NCBI RefSeq assembly: GCF_010894405.1
Contig: NZ_JAAIYA010000031.1
Coordinates: 97,301-161,300, forward strand
Source of the DNA: Pyxidicoccus caerfyrddinensis
Lineage (GTDB): Bacteria > Myxococcota > Myxococcia > Myxococcales > Myxococcaceae
Reading direction: 5' to 3'
Length of the DNA stretch: 64,000 nucleotides
The position numbers were made by a program, and so were the translations under genes. Shown here piece by piece: positions 35,226 to 46,459 of this stretch (the first letter of the stretch is position 1; the number at the start of each line of letters is the position of its first letter). The notes under the pieces were generated by a model. It worked only from the letters and a program-made list of their open reading frames with translations. It ran no database searches and was not told the origin of the DNA.

Positions 35226-37610
35226 GTGCACTCGGCCGAACGGCGTACCGTCCATCGCTGGACCTTCATCTGGACCGGGGCCCTCGTGGCCCTGGTGGGC
35301 TTCATCCTGCTCGGGCTGGCCATCTCCGCGTCGGAGGCCTGGGCGGAGGTGAGCGCCGCCCTGGGGCTGTCCCTCGTCGGGTGGGGTGGGGTGCTCCAGG
35401 TGTTCAACGCCGCCGTGCTCGTGCCCGCCCAGTCCGCCATGGGCGGGGCCGGCGCGCAGGGCAGCACCGGCATGCTGCTGTCCGGCACGCTCGCCTGGCT
35501 GGCGGGCTGGGGGCTCATCGCCGCCGGCATCCGCCGCGCCACCGGCCCCGGCGAGGGGGCCAGCCCGGCCGCGGGCGCCCCGCTGTACCCGCGCCTGGCG
35601 CGCTACCGGGACTTCTACTGGAGCACGCTCGGCGCCTACGGCGGCGGCATCCTCCTGGCGGAGGTGGCCCTCATCCTCCTCCAGACGGTGCTCTCCAGCG
35701 GCGTGCCGTCCACGGAACTGGGCGGCTCGGCGCAGAACGTCGGCGGTGGCCTGTCGCTGCCGCCCACCGGGGCCTTCGCCATCTCCCTGGTGGTGGCGTG
35801 CACGGTGGCCTTCGTCTCCGGCTTCATCGGCGCCTCGCGCGCGCAGCGGCTGTCGCTGCCCGAGGCCACCATCGGCGTCCTCTACCTCGGCCTGCCCATC
35901 CCCATCGTCCTCACGCTGATGGAGCGGGTGCCCTCGCTGCAGCTGTCGCTCGGCTACCGACTGCGCGAGGTGACGTACGTGGCGGGCCTGCTCGGCCGCC
36001 CGGAGCTGGCGTACTGGCTGGTCTTCACCGCGCTGGTGCTGGCGCTGGTGCTGGGCATCAACACCGGCTTCATCGCCGCCGGCAGCGGCCGGGTGGACCT
36101 GAAGCTGGGCTTCGAGCTGTTCGTCGCGCGCCGCCACGTGGCGGTGTTCCGCCCGTCGCTGCTGCTGGGCACGCTGGCGGTGCTGATGTTCGGCATCATC
36201 CCGCCGCTGCTCATCTACTTCATCATCCGCTCGGCGGAAGCGGCCGTGGAGCGCACCCGCATCCGCGCACTCGGCCTGGCGGACCCGCTGGCCGCGGCCC
36301 TGGACCTCAACCGGCTGAAGCTGCGCGAGCAGTCGCCCACCATGATGATGACCGCGCTGTCCGTGGGCGGCGTCGGCGTGGGCGTCATGGCGCTCATCAT
36401 CGTCCTGTCGGTGATGAGCGGCTTCGAGGCCGACCTGCAGCAGAAGATTCTCGGCACCAACGCGCACGCGGTGGTGTCCAAGTACGCGGGCGAGCTTCCC
36501 GAGTACCCGAAAGTCATGGAGTCCATCGGCCGGGTGCCCGGCGTGGTGGGCCAGACGCCCTTCATCATCAACCAGGTGATGATTGCCTCCGAGGGCAACG
36601 TCGACGGCGTCATCATCAAGGGCATCGACCCGCAGACGGTGGGCTCGGTGACGGACCTGCCGAGCTACCTCCTCGGCGGCGGCAAGCTCGAGATTCTCTA
36701 CACGCCCGAGAAGATCCTCAACCGCGGCCTCCCCGAGGAGGACGACGCGGCCTCCCCGGAACCCGGCGCCGGGGACGACATCATCCGCCGCTCCGGCAAG
36801 GCCACGAAGCCCGCGGTGCTGCCGGGCATCATCGTCGGCCGCGAGCTGGCTGCCTCCCTTCGCGTGGTGGTGGGAGACCGGGTGAACGTGGTGTCCCCGC
36901 TCGGCACGGAGCTGGGCCCGTCCGGGCCGATTCCGAAGAGCCGCGCCTTCCGCGTCGCGGGCATCTTCTACTCGGGCATGTACGAGTACGACTCCAAGTT
37001 CGTCTACATCCTGCTCAAGGAGGCGCAGAACTTCTTCGAGGTCCAGGGCGCCTCCGGCATCGAACTGAAGGTCGCGGACATCGACGACGCGCGCCGCATC
37101 GCCGGGCAGGTGGTGAAGGTGCTGGGCGGCTATCCCTACCGGGCACGCGACTGGGGAGAGATGAACAAGAACCTCTTCTCCGCGCTGCGCCTGGAGAAGC
37201 TGGTGATGGGCATCATCTTGTCCATCATCATCGTCGTGGCCGCCGGCCTCATCGTCGCCACCGTCATCATGTTGGTGCTGGAGAAGCGCAAGGAGATCTC
37301 CGTCCTCAAGGCGCTCGGCGTCTCGGACGGCGGCATCGTGAAGATCTTCCTCGCGGAAGGGCTGCAGATTGGCGTGGCGGGGGGCCTGCTGGGCCTCTTC
37401 TCCGGACTTGCCTGGTGCGTCTTCATCGAGAAGGTGGGCATCAAGCTGGACCCGGAGGTCTATTACATTCCCGCGCTGCCGGTGCGCATCGAGCCCGTGC
37501 AGACCGCGCTGGCCGTCGTCATCGCGGTGCTCGTCACCTACCTCGCCTCCATCTACCCGGCCCTCAAGGCCAGCAGCGTGGAGCCGGTGGAAGGCCTCAA
37601 GGCGGAGTAG
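35226..37610 (+). CDS. LolC/LolE-type lipoprotein-release permease with long N-terminal membrane extension
   Basis: A 794-residue permease, about twice the usual length of 400. The family's normal N-terminal phrase appears late (LGFELFVARRHVAVF, residues 294-308), followed by an inserted segment with an extra membrane span, then the standard TALSVGGVGVGVMALIIVLSVMSGF (about 376-400), a periplasmic domain and three C-terminal spans (KRKEISVLKALGVSDG motif). The first 290 residues add about six or seven hydrophobic segments. With LolD directly downstream it should extract lipoproteins from the inner membrane for delivery to the outer membrane. GTG 35226 is preceded by AGGAGG four bases away. 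The extension's function is unknown. Confidence 0.9.
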   Translation: MHSAERRTVHRWTFIWTGALVALVGFILLGLAISASEAWAEVSAALGLSLVGWGGVLQVFNAAVLVPAQSAMGGAGAQGSTGMLLSGTLAWLAGWGLIAAGIRRATGPGEGASPAAGAPLYPRLARYRDFYWSTLGAYGGGILLAEVALILLQTVLSSGVPSTELGGSAQNVGGGLSLPPTGAFAISLVVACTVAFVSGFIGASRAQRLSLPEATIGVLYLGLPIPIVLTLMERVPSLQLSLGYRLREVTYVAGLLGRPELAYWLVFTALVLALVLGINTGFIAAGSGRVDLKLGFELFVARRHVAVFRPSLLLGTLAVLMFGIIPPLLIYFIIRSAEAAVERTRIRALGLADPLAAALDLNRLKLREQSPTMMMTALSVGGVGVGVMALIIVLSVMSGFEADLQQKILGTNAHAVVSKYAGELPEYPKVMESIGRVPGVVGQTPFIINQVMIASEGNVDGVIIKGIDPQTVGSVTDLPSYLLGGGKLEILYTPEKILNRGLPEEDDAASPEPGAGDDIIRRSGKATKPAVLPGIIVGRELAASLRVVVGDRVNVVSPLGTELGPSGPIPKSRAFRVAGIFYSGMYEYDSKFVYILLKEAQNFFEVQGASGIELKVADIDDARRIAGQVVKVLGGYPYRARDWGEMNKNLFSALRLEKLVMGIILSIIIVVAAGLIVATVIMLVLEKRKEISVLKALGVSDGGIVKIFLAEGLQIGVAGGLLGLFSGLAWCVFIEKVGIKLDPEVYYIPALPVRIEPVQTALAVVIAVLVTYLASIYPALKASSVEPVEGLKAE

Positions 37611-37612
37611 CC

Positions 37613-38287
<675 letters not shown>

Positions 38288-38305
38288 TGACTCGTTGCTT
38301 TTGGA

Positions 38306-38335
38306 TTGAGGGACTCGCGCCCCTTCCCGTACATT
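38306..38335 (+). promoter_or_regulatory. Candidate promoter of the bamA operon
   Basis: TTGAGG (38306-38311), an 18-base spacer and TACATT (38330-38335). The expected start near 38342 lies inside the longest possible bamA frame, which argues that translation begins at TTG 38364 rather than at the TTG overlapping this -10 box. Confidence 0.45.
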
Positions 38336-38363
38336 GCCCCGCCTTTTCCTGGCCGGTCTCCCC

Positions 38364-40856
<2,493 letters not shown>

Positions 40857-40887
40857 TAAGCCCTTGCTCCGCGTTTTCCCGGCTCCA

Positions 40888-40904
40888 CCCCCCGCAAGGG
40901 GGGG
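40888..40904 (+). other. C6-GCAA-G7 hairpin between bamA and skp
   Basis: CCCCCC (40888-40893), a GCAA tetraloop and GGGGGGG (40898-40904) form a very stable GNRA-capped stem in the 108-base bamA-skp gap. It lacks a following T-run and may slow transcription or protect one mRNA end to set the ratio of bamA to downstream genes. Confidence 0.45.
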
Positions 40905-40964
40905 ATTGAACAAGCCCGGGGGCCTGCCGTCGGAGCCTGTAACCTTCCCTAGGAGCTGTTGAAC

Positions 40965-41537
40965 ATGTCGCTTCGCACCACCCTCGCGGCCGCGGCCGCC
41001 GTCGTTTCGCTCGCCCTGCCGGTGGCTGCTTCCGCCGAGCAGAAGATCGCCTTCGTGGACCTTCAGCGCGTCCTGCTCGAGGTGGATGACGGCAAGGCCG
41101 CCAAGTCCCGCCTCCAGAAGTGGCTGGATGAGCGCCAGAAGGAAATCGACCGGGAGCAGGACGCCCTGCGCAAGGAGAAGGAGGTGCTGGACAAGCAGGC
41201 CAGCGCCATGAGCCCCGACACCAAGGCGCAGAAGGAGGGGGAGCTCCAGCGCAAGGTGATGGTGCTCGCGCAGAAGTGGGAGAAGAGCCGGGCCGAGGCC
41301 GCCAACAAGGAGCGGCAGGAGATGGAGCCCATCGTCGGGAAGATCGACCAGGTCATCGCCGGCATCGCCGAGCGTGACGACCTGTCCTTCGTCCTGGAGA
41401 AGCGCGACTCGGGCCTCGTCTTCGCCCGCTCGCAGCACGACATCTCCAACGAGGTCATCCGCGCGTACAACGCGGCGAAGAAGCCCGCCGCCTCGGCGCC
41501 GAAGGACGCGCCGACCAAGGACGCTCCGAAGAAGTAG
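40965..41537 (+). CDS. Skp/OmpH-family periplasmic chaperone
   Basis: A 190-residue protein with a signal peptide (LAAAAAVVSLALPVAASA) followed directly by EQKIAFVDLQRVLLEVDDGKAAKSRLQKWLDE, the usual opening of mature OmpH/Skp. The middle is a long charged coiled-coil (about residues 60-135) that in Skp forms the tentacles gripping unfolded outer-membrane proteins. An Ala/Pro/Lys-rich tail ends the protein. ATG 40965 follows TAGGAGC at nine bases; a TTG six bases upstream is too close to that site. Placement between bamA and lpxD is the standard arrangement. Confidence 0.92.
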   Translation: MSLRTTLAAAAAVVSLALPVAASAEQKIAFVDLQRVLLEVDDGKAAKSRLQKWLDERQKEIDREQDALRKEKEVLDKQASAMSPDTKAQKEGELQRKVMVLAQKWEKSRAEAANKERQEMEPIVGKIDQVIAGIAERDDLSFVLEKRDSGLVFARSQHDISNEVIRAYNAAKKPAASAPKDAPTKDAPKK

Positions 41538-41548
41538 TCGGTTCCCCC

Positions 41549-42613
41549 GTGCAGACCCCCTCGACCCCCCGACGGCTCGGGGAGCTTGCCGCCCACGTGG
41601 GCGGTGAGCTCCTCGGCGACCCCGAGCAGCTCATCCACGGACTCAACGGGCTCGAGGAAGCGGGCCCGGGGGACGTGTCCTTCTACGGCAACCTCCGCTA
41701 CCGGCGGCAGTTCGAGGCCTCTCGCGCCTCCGCCGTCCTGGTGGGCACCGACACGCCGCCCCGCGACGGGGTGGCGCTGGTGCGCGTGCCCAACCCGCAC
41801 CTGGCCTACGCGAAGCTCCTGGCCCTGTTCCACCCGCCCTCGCGTCCGTCCCCGGGCGTGCGTCCCGGCGCGTGGGTGCACCCGGAAGCCACCGTCCACC
41901 CGGAGGCCGTGGTGCTGCCCGGCGCCTCCGTGGACCGCGGCGCCTCCGTGGGCGCGCGCACGGTGCTGTACCCCGGCGCCTACGTGGGCGAGCACGCAGG
42001 CGTGGGGGACGACTGCATCCTGTACCCCAACGTCACGGTGCGCGAGCGCTGCATCCTCGGCGCGCGCGTCATCCTCCACGCCTCCAGCGTGGTGGGCGCG
42101 GACGGCTTCGGCTTCGCCTTCAACCCGGAAGGGGCCGAAGGCCCGGAGCACTTCAAGATTCCCCAGGTGGGCATCGTCCGCATCGAGGACGACGTCGAAG
42201 TCGGGGCCTGCACGTGCATCGACCGCGCGACGGTGGGTGAGACGGTGGTGGGCCGCGGCACGAAGCTCGACAACCTGGTGCAGATTGCCCACAACGTGAA
42301 GGTGGGCCCGCTGTCGCTCATCTGCGCGCAGGCCGGCGTGTCCGGCTCGGCGGAGATTGGCACCGGCGTGGTGCTGGCCGGGCAGGTGGGCGTGGTGGGC
42401 CACATCCGCGTGGGTGACCTGGCCAAGGTCGGCGCCCAGTCCGGCGTGGCGCACGACGTGGAGGACGGACAGGTGGTGAGCGGCAGTCCGGCCGTGCCCC
42501 ACCGCGACTGGCTGAGGGCCAGCGCCGCGGCGGGACAGGTGGCGGACCTGCTCAAGGAAGTGCGCGCCCTGCGCCGCAGGGTGGAGACGCTCGAGAAGGA
42601 GAAGGGGGAGTGA
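41549..42613 (+). CDS. lpxD: UDP-3-O-acyl-glucosamine N-acyltransferase LpxD
   Basis: A 354-residue acyltransferase for the third step of lipid A synthesis, adding the second 3-hydroxyacyl chain. The N-terminal domain (RLGELAAHVGGELLGDPEQLIHGLNGLEEAGPGDVSF) binds uridine. The left-handed beta-helix shows hexapeptide repeats (VHPEATVHPEAVVLPGASV), and the catalytic His region reads LDNLVQIAHNVKVG. GTG 41549 is the start, 12 bases after skp. Its stop overlaps the fabZ ATG. Residues near the C-terminus form a helical bundle (VADLLKEVRALRRRVETLEKEK) for acyl-carrier-protein binding. Confidence 0.96.
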   Translation: MQTPSTPRRLGELAAHVGGELLGDPEQLIHGLNGLEEAGPGDVSFYGNLRYRRQFEASRASAVLVGTDTPPRDGVALVRVPNPHLAYAKLLALFHPPSRPSPGVRPGAWVHPEATVHPEAVVLPGASVDRGASVGARTVLYPGAYVGEHAGVGDDCILYPNVTVRERCILGARVILHASSVVGADGFGFAFNPEGAEGPEHFKIPQVGIVRIEDDVEVGACTCIDRATVGETVVGRGTKLDNLVQIAHNVKVGPLSLICAQAGVSGSAEIGTGVVLAGQVGVVGHIRVGDLAKVGAQSGVAHDVEDGQVVSGSPAVPHRDWLRASAAAGQVADLLKEVRALRRRVETLEKEKGE

Positions 42614-43074
42614 TGGACATCCAAGAGATCCAGAACCTGCTGCCGCACCGGTACCCGTTCCTCCTCATCGACCGGGTGCTGGAGATCATCCCCGGTCAGA
42701 AGCTGACGGCGTACAAGAACGTCACCATCAACGAGCCCTTCTTCAACGGCCACTTCCCCGGCCAGCCAGTCATGCCGGGGGTGCTCATCCTGGAGGCGCT
42801 GGCGCAGGCCATGGCCATCCTCGCCTACAAGAGCGAGGGCATGGACCCGAACAAGAAGCTCACCTACCTGATGGGCGTGGACGGCGCGCGCTTCCGCAAG
42901 CCGGTGCTGCCTGGCGACAGGCTGCAGCTCGCGATTGAAGTGGTCCGCCACAAGGGCTCGGTGTGGAAGACGAAGGGCACGGCGACGGTGGAGGGCGTGA
43001 GGGTCGCCGAGGGCGAGTTCCTGGCCACCGTCGTGGACAAGAACGCCAAGGCGGACGAGAGCGCGGCGTCCTGA
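42613..43074 (+). CDS. fabZ: 3-hydroxyacyl-ACP dehydratase FabZ
   Basis: A 153-residue hot-dog fold dehydratase of fatty acid synthesis. The opening MDIQEIQNLLPHRYPFLLIDRV contains the catalytic His (LPHRYPF), and FNGHFPGQPVMPGVLILEALAQ holds the second active-site region with its Glu. It competes with the LpxA/LpxD acyltransferases for 3-hydroxyacyl-ACP, so co-location balances fatty acid and lipid A production. ATG 42613 overlaps the lpxD stop (TGATG); an in-frame GTG just before it is not preferred. lpxA follows after 29 bases. Confidence 0.96.
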   Translation: MDIQEIQNLLPHRYPFLLIDRVLEIIPGQKLTAYKNVTINEPFFNGHFPGQPVMPGVLILEALAQAMAILAYKSEGMDPNKKLTYLMGVDGARFRKPVLPGDRLQLAIEVVRHKGSVWKTKGTATVEGVRVAEGEFLATVVDKNAKADESAAS

Positions 43075-43103
43075 CCGCGGCCGCGCGAGCAATAGGAGAG
43101 GTC

Positions 43104-43880
43104 ATGGCTCAGGTTCATCCCACCGCGGTGGTCCATCCCGGCGCCCGCCTTCATGAGTCGGTGGAGGTCGGGCCCTACACGGTCATCGGTCCCCAGGTGA
43201 CGCTCGGCGAGGGCACGCGGGTGGCCTCGCACGTCGTCATCGAGGGCCGCACGACGCTGGGCGCGCGCAACCGCATCTTCCAGTTCACCTCCATCGGCGC
43301 GGACCCGCAGGACTTGAAGTACGCGGGCGAGGACACCGAGCTCGTCCTCGGGGACGACAACCAGGTCCGCGAGTTCGTCACCCTGCACAAGGGCACGGCG
43401 GGCGGCGGCGGTGCCACGCGCATCGGCAGCGGCAACCTCTTCATGGCCAACAGCCACGTGGCGCACGACTGCGTCGTGGGCAACGGCTGCCGCATCGGCA
43501 ACGGCTCCGCGCTGGCGGGGCACGTGACGATGGAGGACCACGTCATCATCAGTGGCCTCGCGGCGGTGCACCAGTTCACCCGGCTGGGCAAGCACGCCTT
43601 CATCTCCGGCGGCGCCATGGTGACCATGGACATCCCGCCCTACGCCACGGCGCAGGGAGACCGGGCGGAGCTGGTCGGGCTGAACACGGTGGGCCTGGAG
43701 CGCAGCGGCCACTCCAAGGAGCAGATCGAGCGCATCAAGGAGGCCCACCGCATCCTGTTCCGCTCGAAGCTGGGGCTGCAGGACGCGCTGGCCCGGCTGC
43801 GCGCGGAGCTGGGGGGCCATCCCGAGGTGGACCACCTCATCGACTTCGTCCTGCAGAGCAAGCGCGGCCTGACGCGCTAG
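43104..43880 (+). CDS. lpxA: UDP-GlcNAc acyltransferase LpxA
   Basis: A 258-residue left-handed beta-helix acyltransferase, first step of lipid A synthesis. It opens with AQVHPTAVVHPGARLHESVEVGPYTVIG and carries hexapeptide repeats through GSGNLFMANSHVAHDCVVGNG, where the His of HVAHDC is the expected catalytic residue. The C-terminal helices include GLNTVGLERSGHSKEQIERIKEAHRILF, typical of LpxA. ATG 43104 follows AGGAGAG at five bases. The lpxI frame begins just after its end. Length matches Escherichia coli LpxA (262). Confidence 0.96.
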   Translation: MAQVHPTAVVHPGARLHESVEVGPYTVIGPQVTLGEGTRVASHVVIEGRTTLGARNRIFQFTSIGADPQDLKYAGEDTELVLGDDNQVREFVTLHKGTAGGGGATRIGSGNLFMANSHVAHDCVVGNGCRIGNGSALAGHVTMEDHVIISGLAAVHQFTRLGKHAFISGGAMVTMDIPPYATAQGDRAELVGLNTVGLERSGHSKEQIERIKEAHRILFRSKLGLQDALARLRAELGGHPEVDHLIDFVLQSKRGLTR

Positions 43881-43909
43881 TGCCTCCGGCCATGGAAGGA
43901 GCGTCGGCG

Positions 43910-44713
43910 GTGGAGCGCATCGGCCTCATCGCGGGCAACGGCCGGCTGCCCTTCCTCTTCGCGCGCGCGGCGCGTGCGCGGGGCCTGGAGGTGGTGGCCG
44001 TGGCGCACCGGGGGGAGACGGACCCGGCGCTGGCCTCGGAAGTGGCGCAGTTCACCTGGGTGCGCGTGGGGCAGGTGGACCGCATCCAGAAGGCCTTCCG
44101 CGAGGCCGGCGTGAAGCAGGCGGCCATGGCGGGCGGCATCGGCCGGGTGCGGGCGCTGGCGGAGGCCCGGCCGGACCTGGGCGCGGTGCGCATCATCTCC
44201 AAGCTGCGCAGCTTCCGGGACGACTCGCTCCTGCGCGCGGTGGCCGCGGACTTCGAGGCGCGCGGCGTCACCATCATCGCCCCCACGGACTTCCTCGGCG
44301 AGGTGCTGTGCCCCGAGGGGCACCTGGCGGGGCCGAAGCTTCACCCTGCGCAGGAGAAGGACGTGGCGCTGGGGCGCGAGGTGGCGGTGCTGCTGGGCCA
44401 GGCGGACGTGGGCCAGACGGTGGTGGTGCACAACGGCCACGTGCTCGCGCTGGAGGCGGTGGAGGGCACCGATGAGACCATCCGCCGGGGCGGGAAGCTG
44501 GGCGGTGGCGGCGCGGTGGTGGTGAAGCGCTGCAAGCCGCAGCAGGATTTGCGCTTCGACCTGCCGGCGGTGGGCCCCCGCACGCTGGACGTGATGAAGG
44601 AAGTGGGCGCGAAGGTGCTGGCGCTCGAGGTAGGGCGCACGGTGCTGCTGGACGCACCCGCCCTCTTCGCCGGGGCCGAGTCCGCGGGAATCACCATTGT
44701 CGGCGTGCCCTGA
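43910..44713 (+). CDS. lpxI: UDP-2,3-diacylglucosamine pyrophosphatase LpxI
   Basis: A 267-residue enzyme for the fourth lipid A step, cleaving UDP-2,3-diacylglucosamine to lipid X. It opens with VERIGLIAGNGRLPFLFARAARARG and has HNGHVLALEAVEGTDETIRRGG and LDAPALFAGAESAGITIVG, characteristic of LpxI and unlike LpxH, which has calcineurin-type motifs. GTG 43910 is the likely start because a strong GGAAGGAG site precedes it at eight bases and the family begins here; ATG 43892 or GTG 43880 would add unneeded residues. LpxI instead of LpxH is known in alpha- and deltaproteobacterial lineages. Confidence 0.93.
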   Translation: MERIGLIAGNGRLPFLFARAARARGLEVVAVAHRGETDPALASEVAQFTWVRVGQVDRIQKAFREAGVKQAAMAGGIGRVRALAEARPDLGAVRIISKLRSFRDDSLLRAVAADFEARGVTIIAPTDFLGEVLCPEGHLAGPKLHPAQEKDVALGREVAVLLGQADVGQTVVVHNGHVLALEAVEGTDETIRRGGKLGGGGAVVVKRCKPQQDLRFDLPAVGPRTLDVMKEVGAKVLALEVGRTVLLDAPALFAGAESAGITIVGVP

Positions 44714-44747
44714 GCGGCGCGCGGGCGGCCGGCCTGGGGGTTGACGG

Positions 44748-44772
44748 GCCAGGAGGGGCTCGCCTCCCTGGC
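44748..44772 (+). terminator. Candidate terminator after lpxI
   Basis: GCCAGG-AGG (44748-44756) pairs with CCT-C-CCTGGC (44763-44772), one bulged C, six-base loop, followed by TGTTTC. It lies 35 bases past the lpxI stop and would end the bamA-skp-lpxD-fabZ-lpxA-lpxI transcript. Confidence 0.5.
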
Positions 44773-44936
44773 TGTTTCACCGGATGGCCCTGACGTGCTG
44801 AATACCGTCGCACCTCAAACGTCCCGTGTCGGGAGCGTTTCCCCCAGAGGAGCCTCGTCCTAGCCTGCCGCGGAGGAATCCACCCAACCGGGCCGTTGTT
44901 GGGCCCGCTGCTCGTGACGCCGGAGGTCGACGCCGC

Positions 44937-45962
44937 GTGATGAACCCCCGCCTGCTGCTGCTCTGTGTGGCCCTGTGCTCGCCGCTGCCCGCGCTGGCGG
45001 ACGCCATCCGCGTCTCGCTGGAGGGCCGTGCCGCGCTGGGGGAGAAGCTGCCCACGCTGCTCGTCCACATCGAGGAGCCCATCGCCGGCTTCGAGGTGAA
45101 GCTCAAGCGCAGCGACGGCAAGGAGCTGAACCTCAAGGGCGGCGGCAAGCCCGGCATCACCCGGCGGATTGAACTGGAGCAGCCGGAGGGGCGCTTCCAC
45201 TACGAGGGCGAATTGGTGGTGCGCTTCCCGGACGCGGAGGCCGGCACCCTGCCGCTGTCCTTCGACACGGAGCTGAACGGCCCGCTGAAGCTGGACGTCC
45301 GCAAGGAGGACGTGGACGTCGCGGGGCGCAAGCTGCGCTTCACGCTGAGCCGGCCGGCCGCGCGCGTGGAGCTGACGGTGCTGATGGACACCGGCAAGAA
45401 GGCCTACATGGGCGACGTGTCCTTCAAGGGCGAGCCCGCGGGCACGCCGCTGGAGCTGACCTGGCCCGCGGAAGAGGGCCGGGTGATGAAGATTTCGCTC
45501 CGGGCCTTCGACACGTCCGAGTTCTACACGGGGCTGGATTTGTTCCCGTGGCAGGTGGACATCCCGCACGAGGAGGTGAACTTCGCCTCGGGCAGCGCGG
45601 ACGTGCCGGCGGCCGAGCGGAGCAAGCTGGGCAGGAGCCACTCGCTCATCGCGGACGCGCTGTCGAAGTACGGGCGCTTCGCGGCGCTGCGGCTGTACGT
45701 GCTGGGCCACACCGACACGGTGGGCGCGACGGCGGACAACCGCGAGCTGTCGCTCAAGCGGGCGAAGAGCCTGGCTACGTACTTCCGGAAGCGGGGCCTG
45801 AAGGTTCCGGTGTTCTTCGAGGGCTTTGGCGAGCAGTCGCTCGCGGTGGCGACGCCTGACGAGACGGCGGAGGTGGGCAACCGCCGCGCCGAGTACATCA
45901 TCGCCGTAGAGGATCCGACGCTCCAGCAGGCGCCGTACCCCCCACGGTGGCGGAAGTTGTGA
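44937..45962 (+). CDS. OmpA-family C-terminal domain protein
   Basis: A 341-residue exported protein with a signal peptide (LLLLCVALCSPLPALA). The first 200 residues are beta-rich repeats of the type VKLKRSDGKELNLKGGG and LTWPAEEGRVMKISL with no clear family. Residues about 215-330 are an OmpA-like peptidoglycan-binding domain: EVNFASGSADV, LGHTDTVGATADNRELSLKRAKSLATYF and FGEQSLAVATPDETAEVGNRRAEY. It probably anchors the envelope to peptidoglycan. GTG 44937 is preceded by GGAGG at ten bases; the adjacent ATG 44940 is an alternative. A lipoprotein gene follows 26 bases after the stop. Confidence 0.88.
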   Translation: MMNPRLLLLCVALCSPLPALADAIRVSLEGRAALGEKLPTLLVHIEEPIAGFEVKLKRSDGKELNLKGGGKPGITRRIELEQPEGRFHYEGELVVRFPDAEAGTLPLSFDTELNGPLKLDVRKEDVDVAGRKLRFTLSRPAARVELTVLMDTGKKAYMGDVSFKGEPAGTPLELTWPAEEGRVMKISLRAFDTSEFYTGLDLFPWQVDIPHEEVNFASGSADVPAAERSKLGRSHSLIADALSKYGRFAALRLYVLGHTDTVGATADNRELSLKRAKSLATYFRKRGLKVPVFFEGFGEQSLAVATPDETAEVGNRRAEYIIAVEDPTLQQAPYPPRWRKL

Positions 45963-45988
45963 CGGTGAGCGACTTGAGGAGACGACGG

Positions 45989-46459
45989 ATGAGCCGATTC
46001 CACCGGATGGCCTGGGCAGCACTGGGGCTGGGACTGCTGGGCAGCACGGGCTGCGCACACAATCAGGCGCGCCTCGCGGTGAGGCACGAGGGGGAGGCGG
46101 AGAAGTGCCAGCTCCTCCAGTCGGTGCTGAAGGAGCCGGCGCCGGCGCAGCTGGTGCGCGAGCTGGCCTCCGAGGGCCGCGAGGAGCCCACGCCGGTGGT
46201 CGTCTTCGTGCGCCGCCCCGAGGAGTCGATGCTGGAGCGCTTCTTCGAGGGAGACGAGCCCCTGTGCGGCGACGCCACCTTCAAGGTCGTGCAGGAGAAC
46301 GTGCTCGACGCCGTCGTGGTGTATCTGCAGGAGGTGCAGGACGGCTACGCGTACGACGCGCGCCGCGCGGGCCCCGATGAGCTCGCCCTGGAGGGCACGC
46401 CGCAGGGCAAGGTGAAGCGCGAGGGCCCCGCCTGGGTGGCGGCCCCCGGTCCTATCTGA
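45989..46459 (+). CDS. Small lipoprotein, function unknown
   Basis: A 156-residue protein with a lipoprotein signal ending in LGSTGC. The mature part has two conserved-looking cysteines (EKCQLLQ and EPLCGDATFKVVQ) that could pair, and it is otherwise a mixed alpha/beta domain of no known family. ATG 45989 follows TGAGGAGAC at seven bases; upstream in-frame GTGs would overlap the OmpA-like gene and lack a site. It is likely in one operon with the OmpA-like gene. Its last eight bases overlap the end of the convergent marC gene. Confidence 0.75.
   Translation: MSRFHRMAWAALGLGLLGSTGCAHNQARLAVRHEGEAEKCQLLQSVLKEPAPAQLVRELASEGREEPTPVVVFVRRPEESMLERFFEGDEPLCGDATFKVVQENVLDAVVVYLQEVQDGYAYDARRAGPDELALEGTPQGKVKREGPAWVAAPGPI

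Noticed and set aside
43880..43912. lpxI starting at GTG 43880 or ATG 43892
   Set aside because: GTG 43910 has a strong GGAAGGAG site and matches the family opening; the earlier starts add extra residues and have weak sites.
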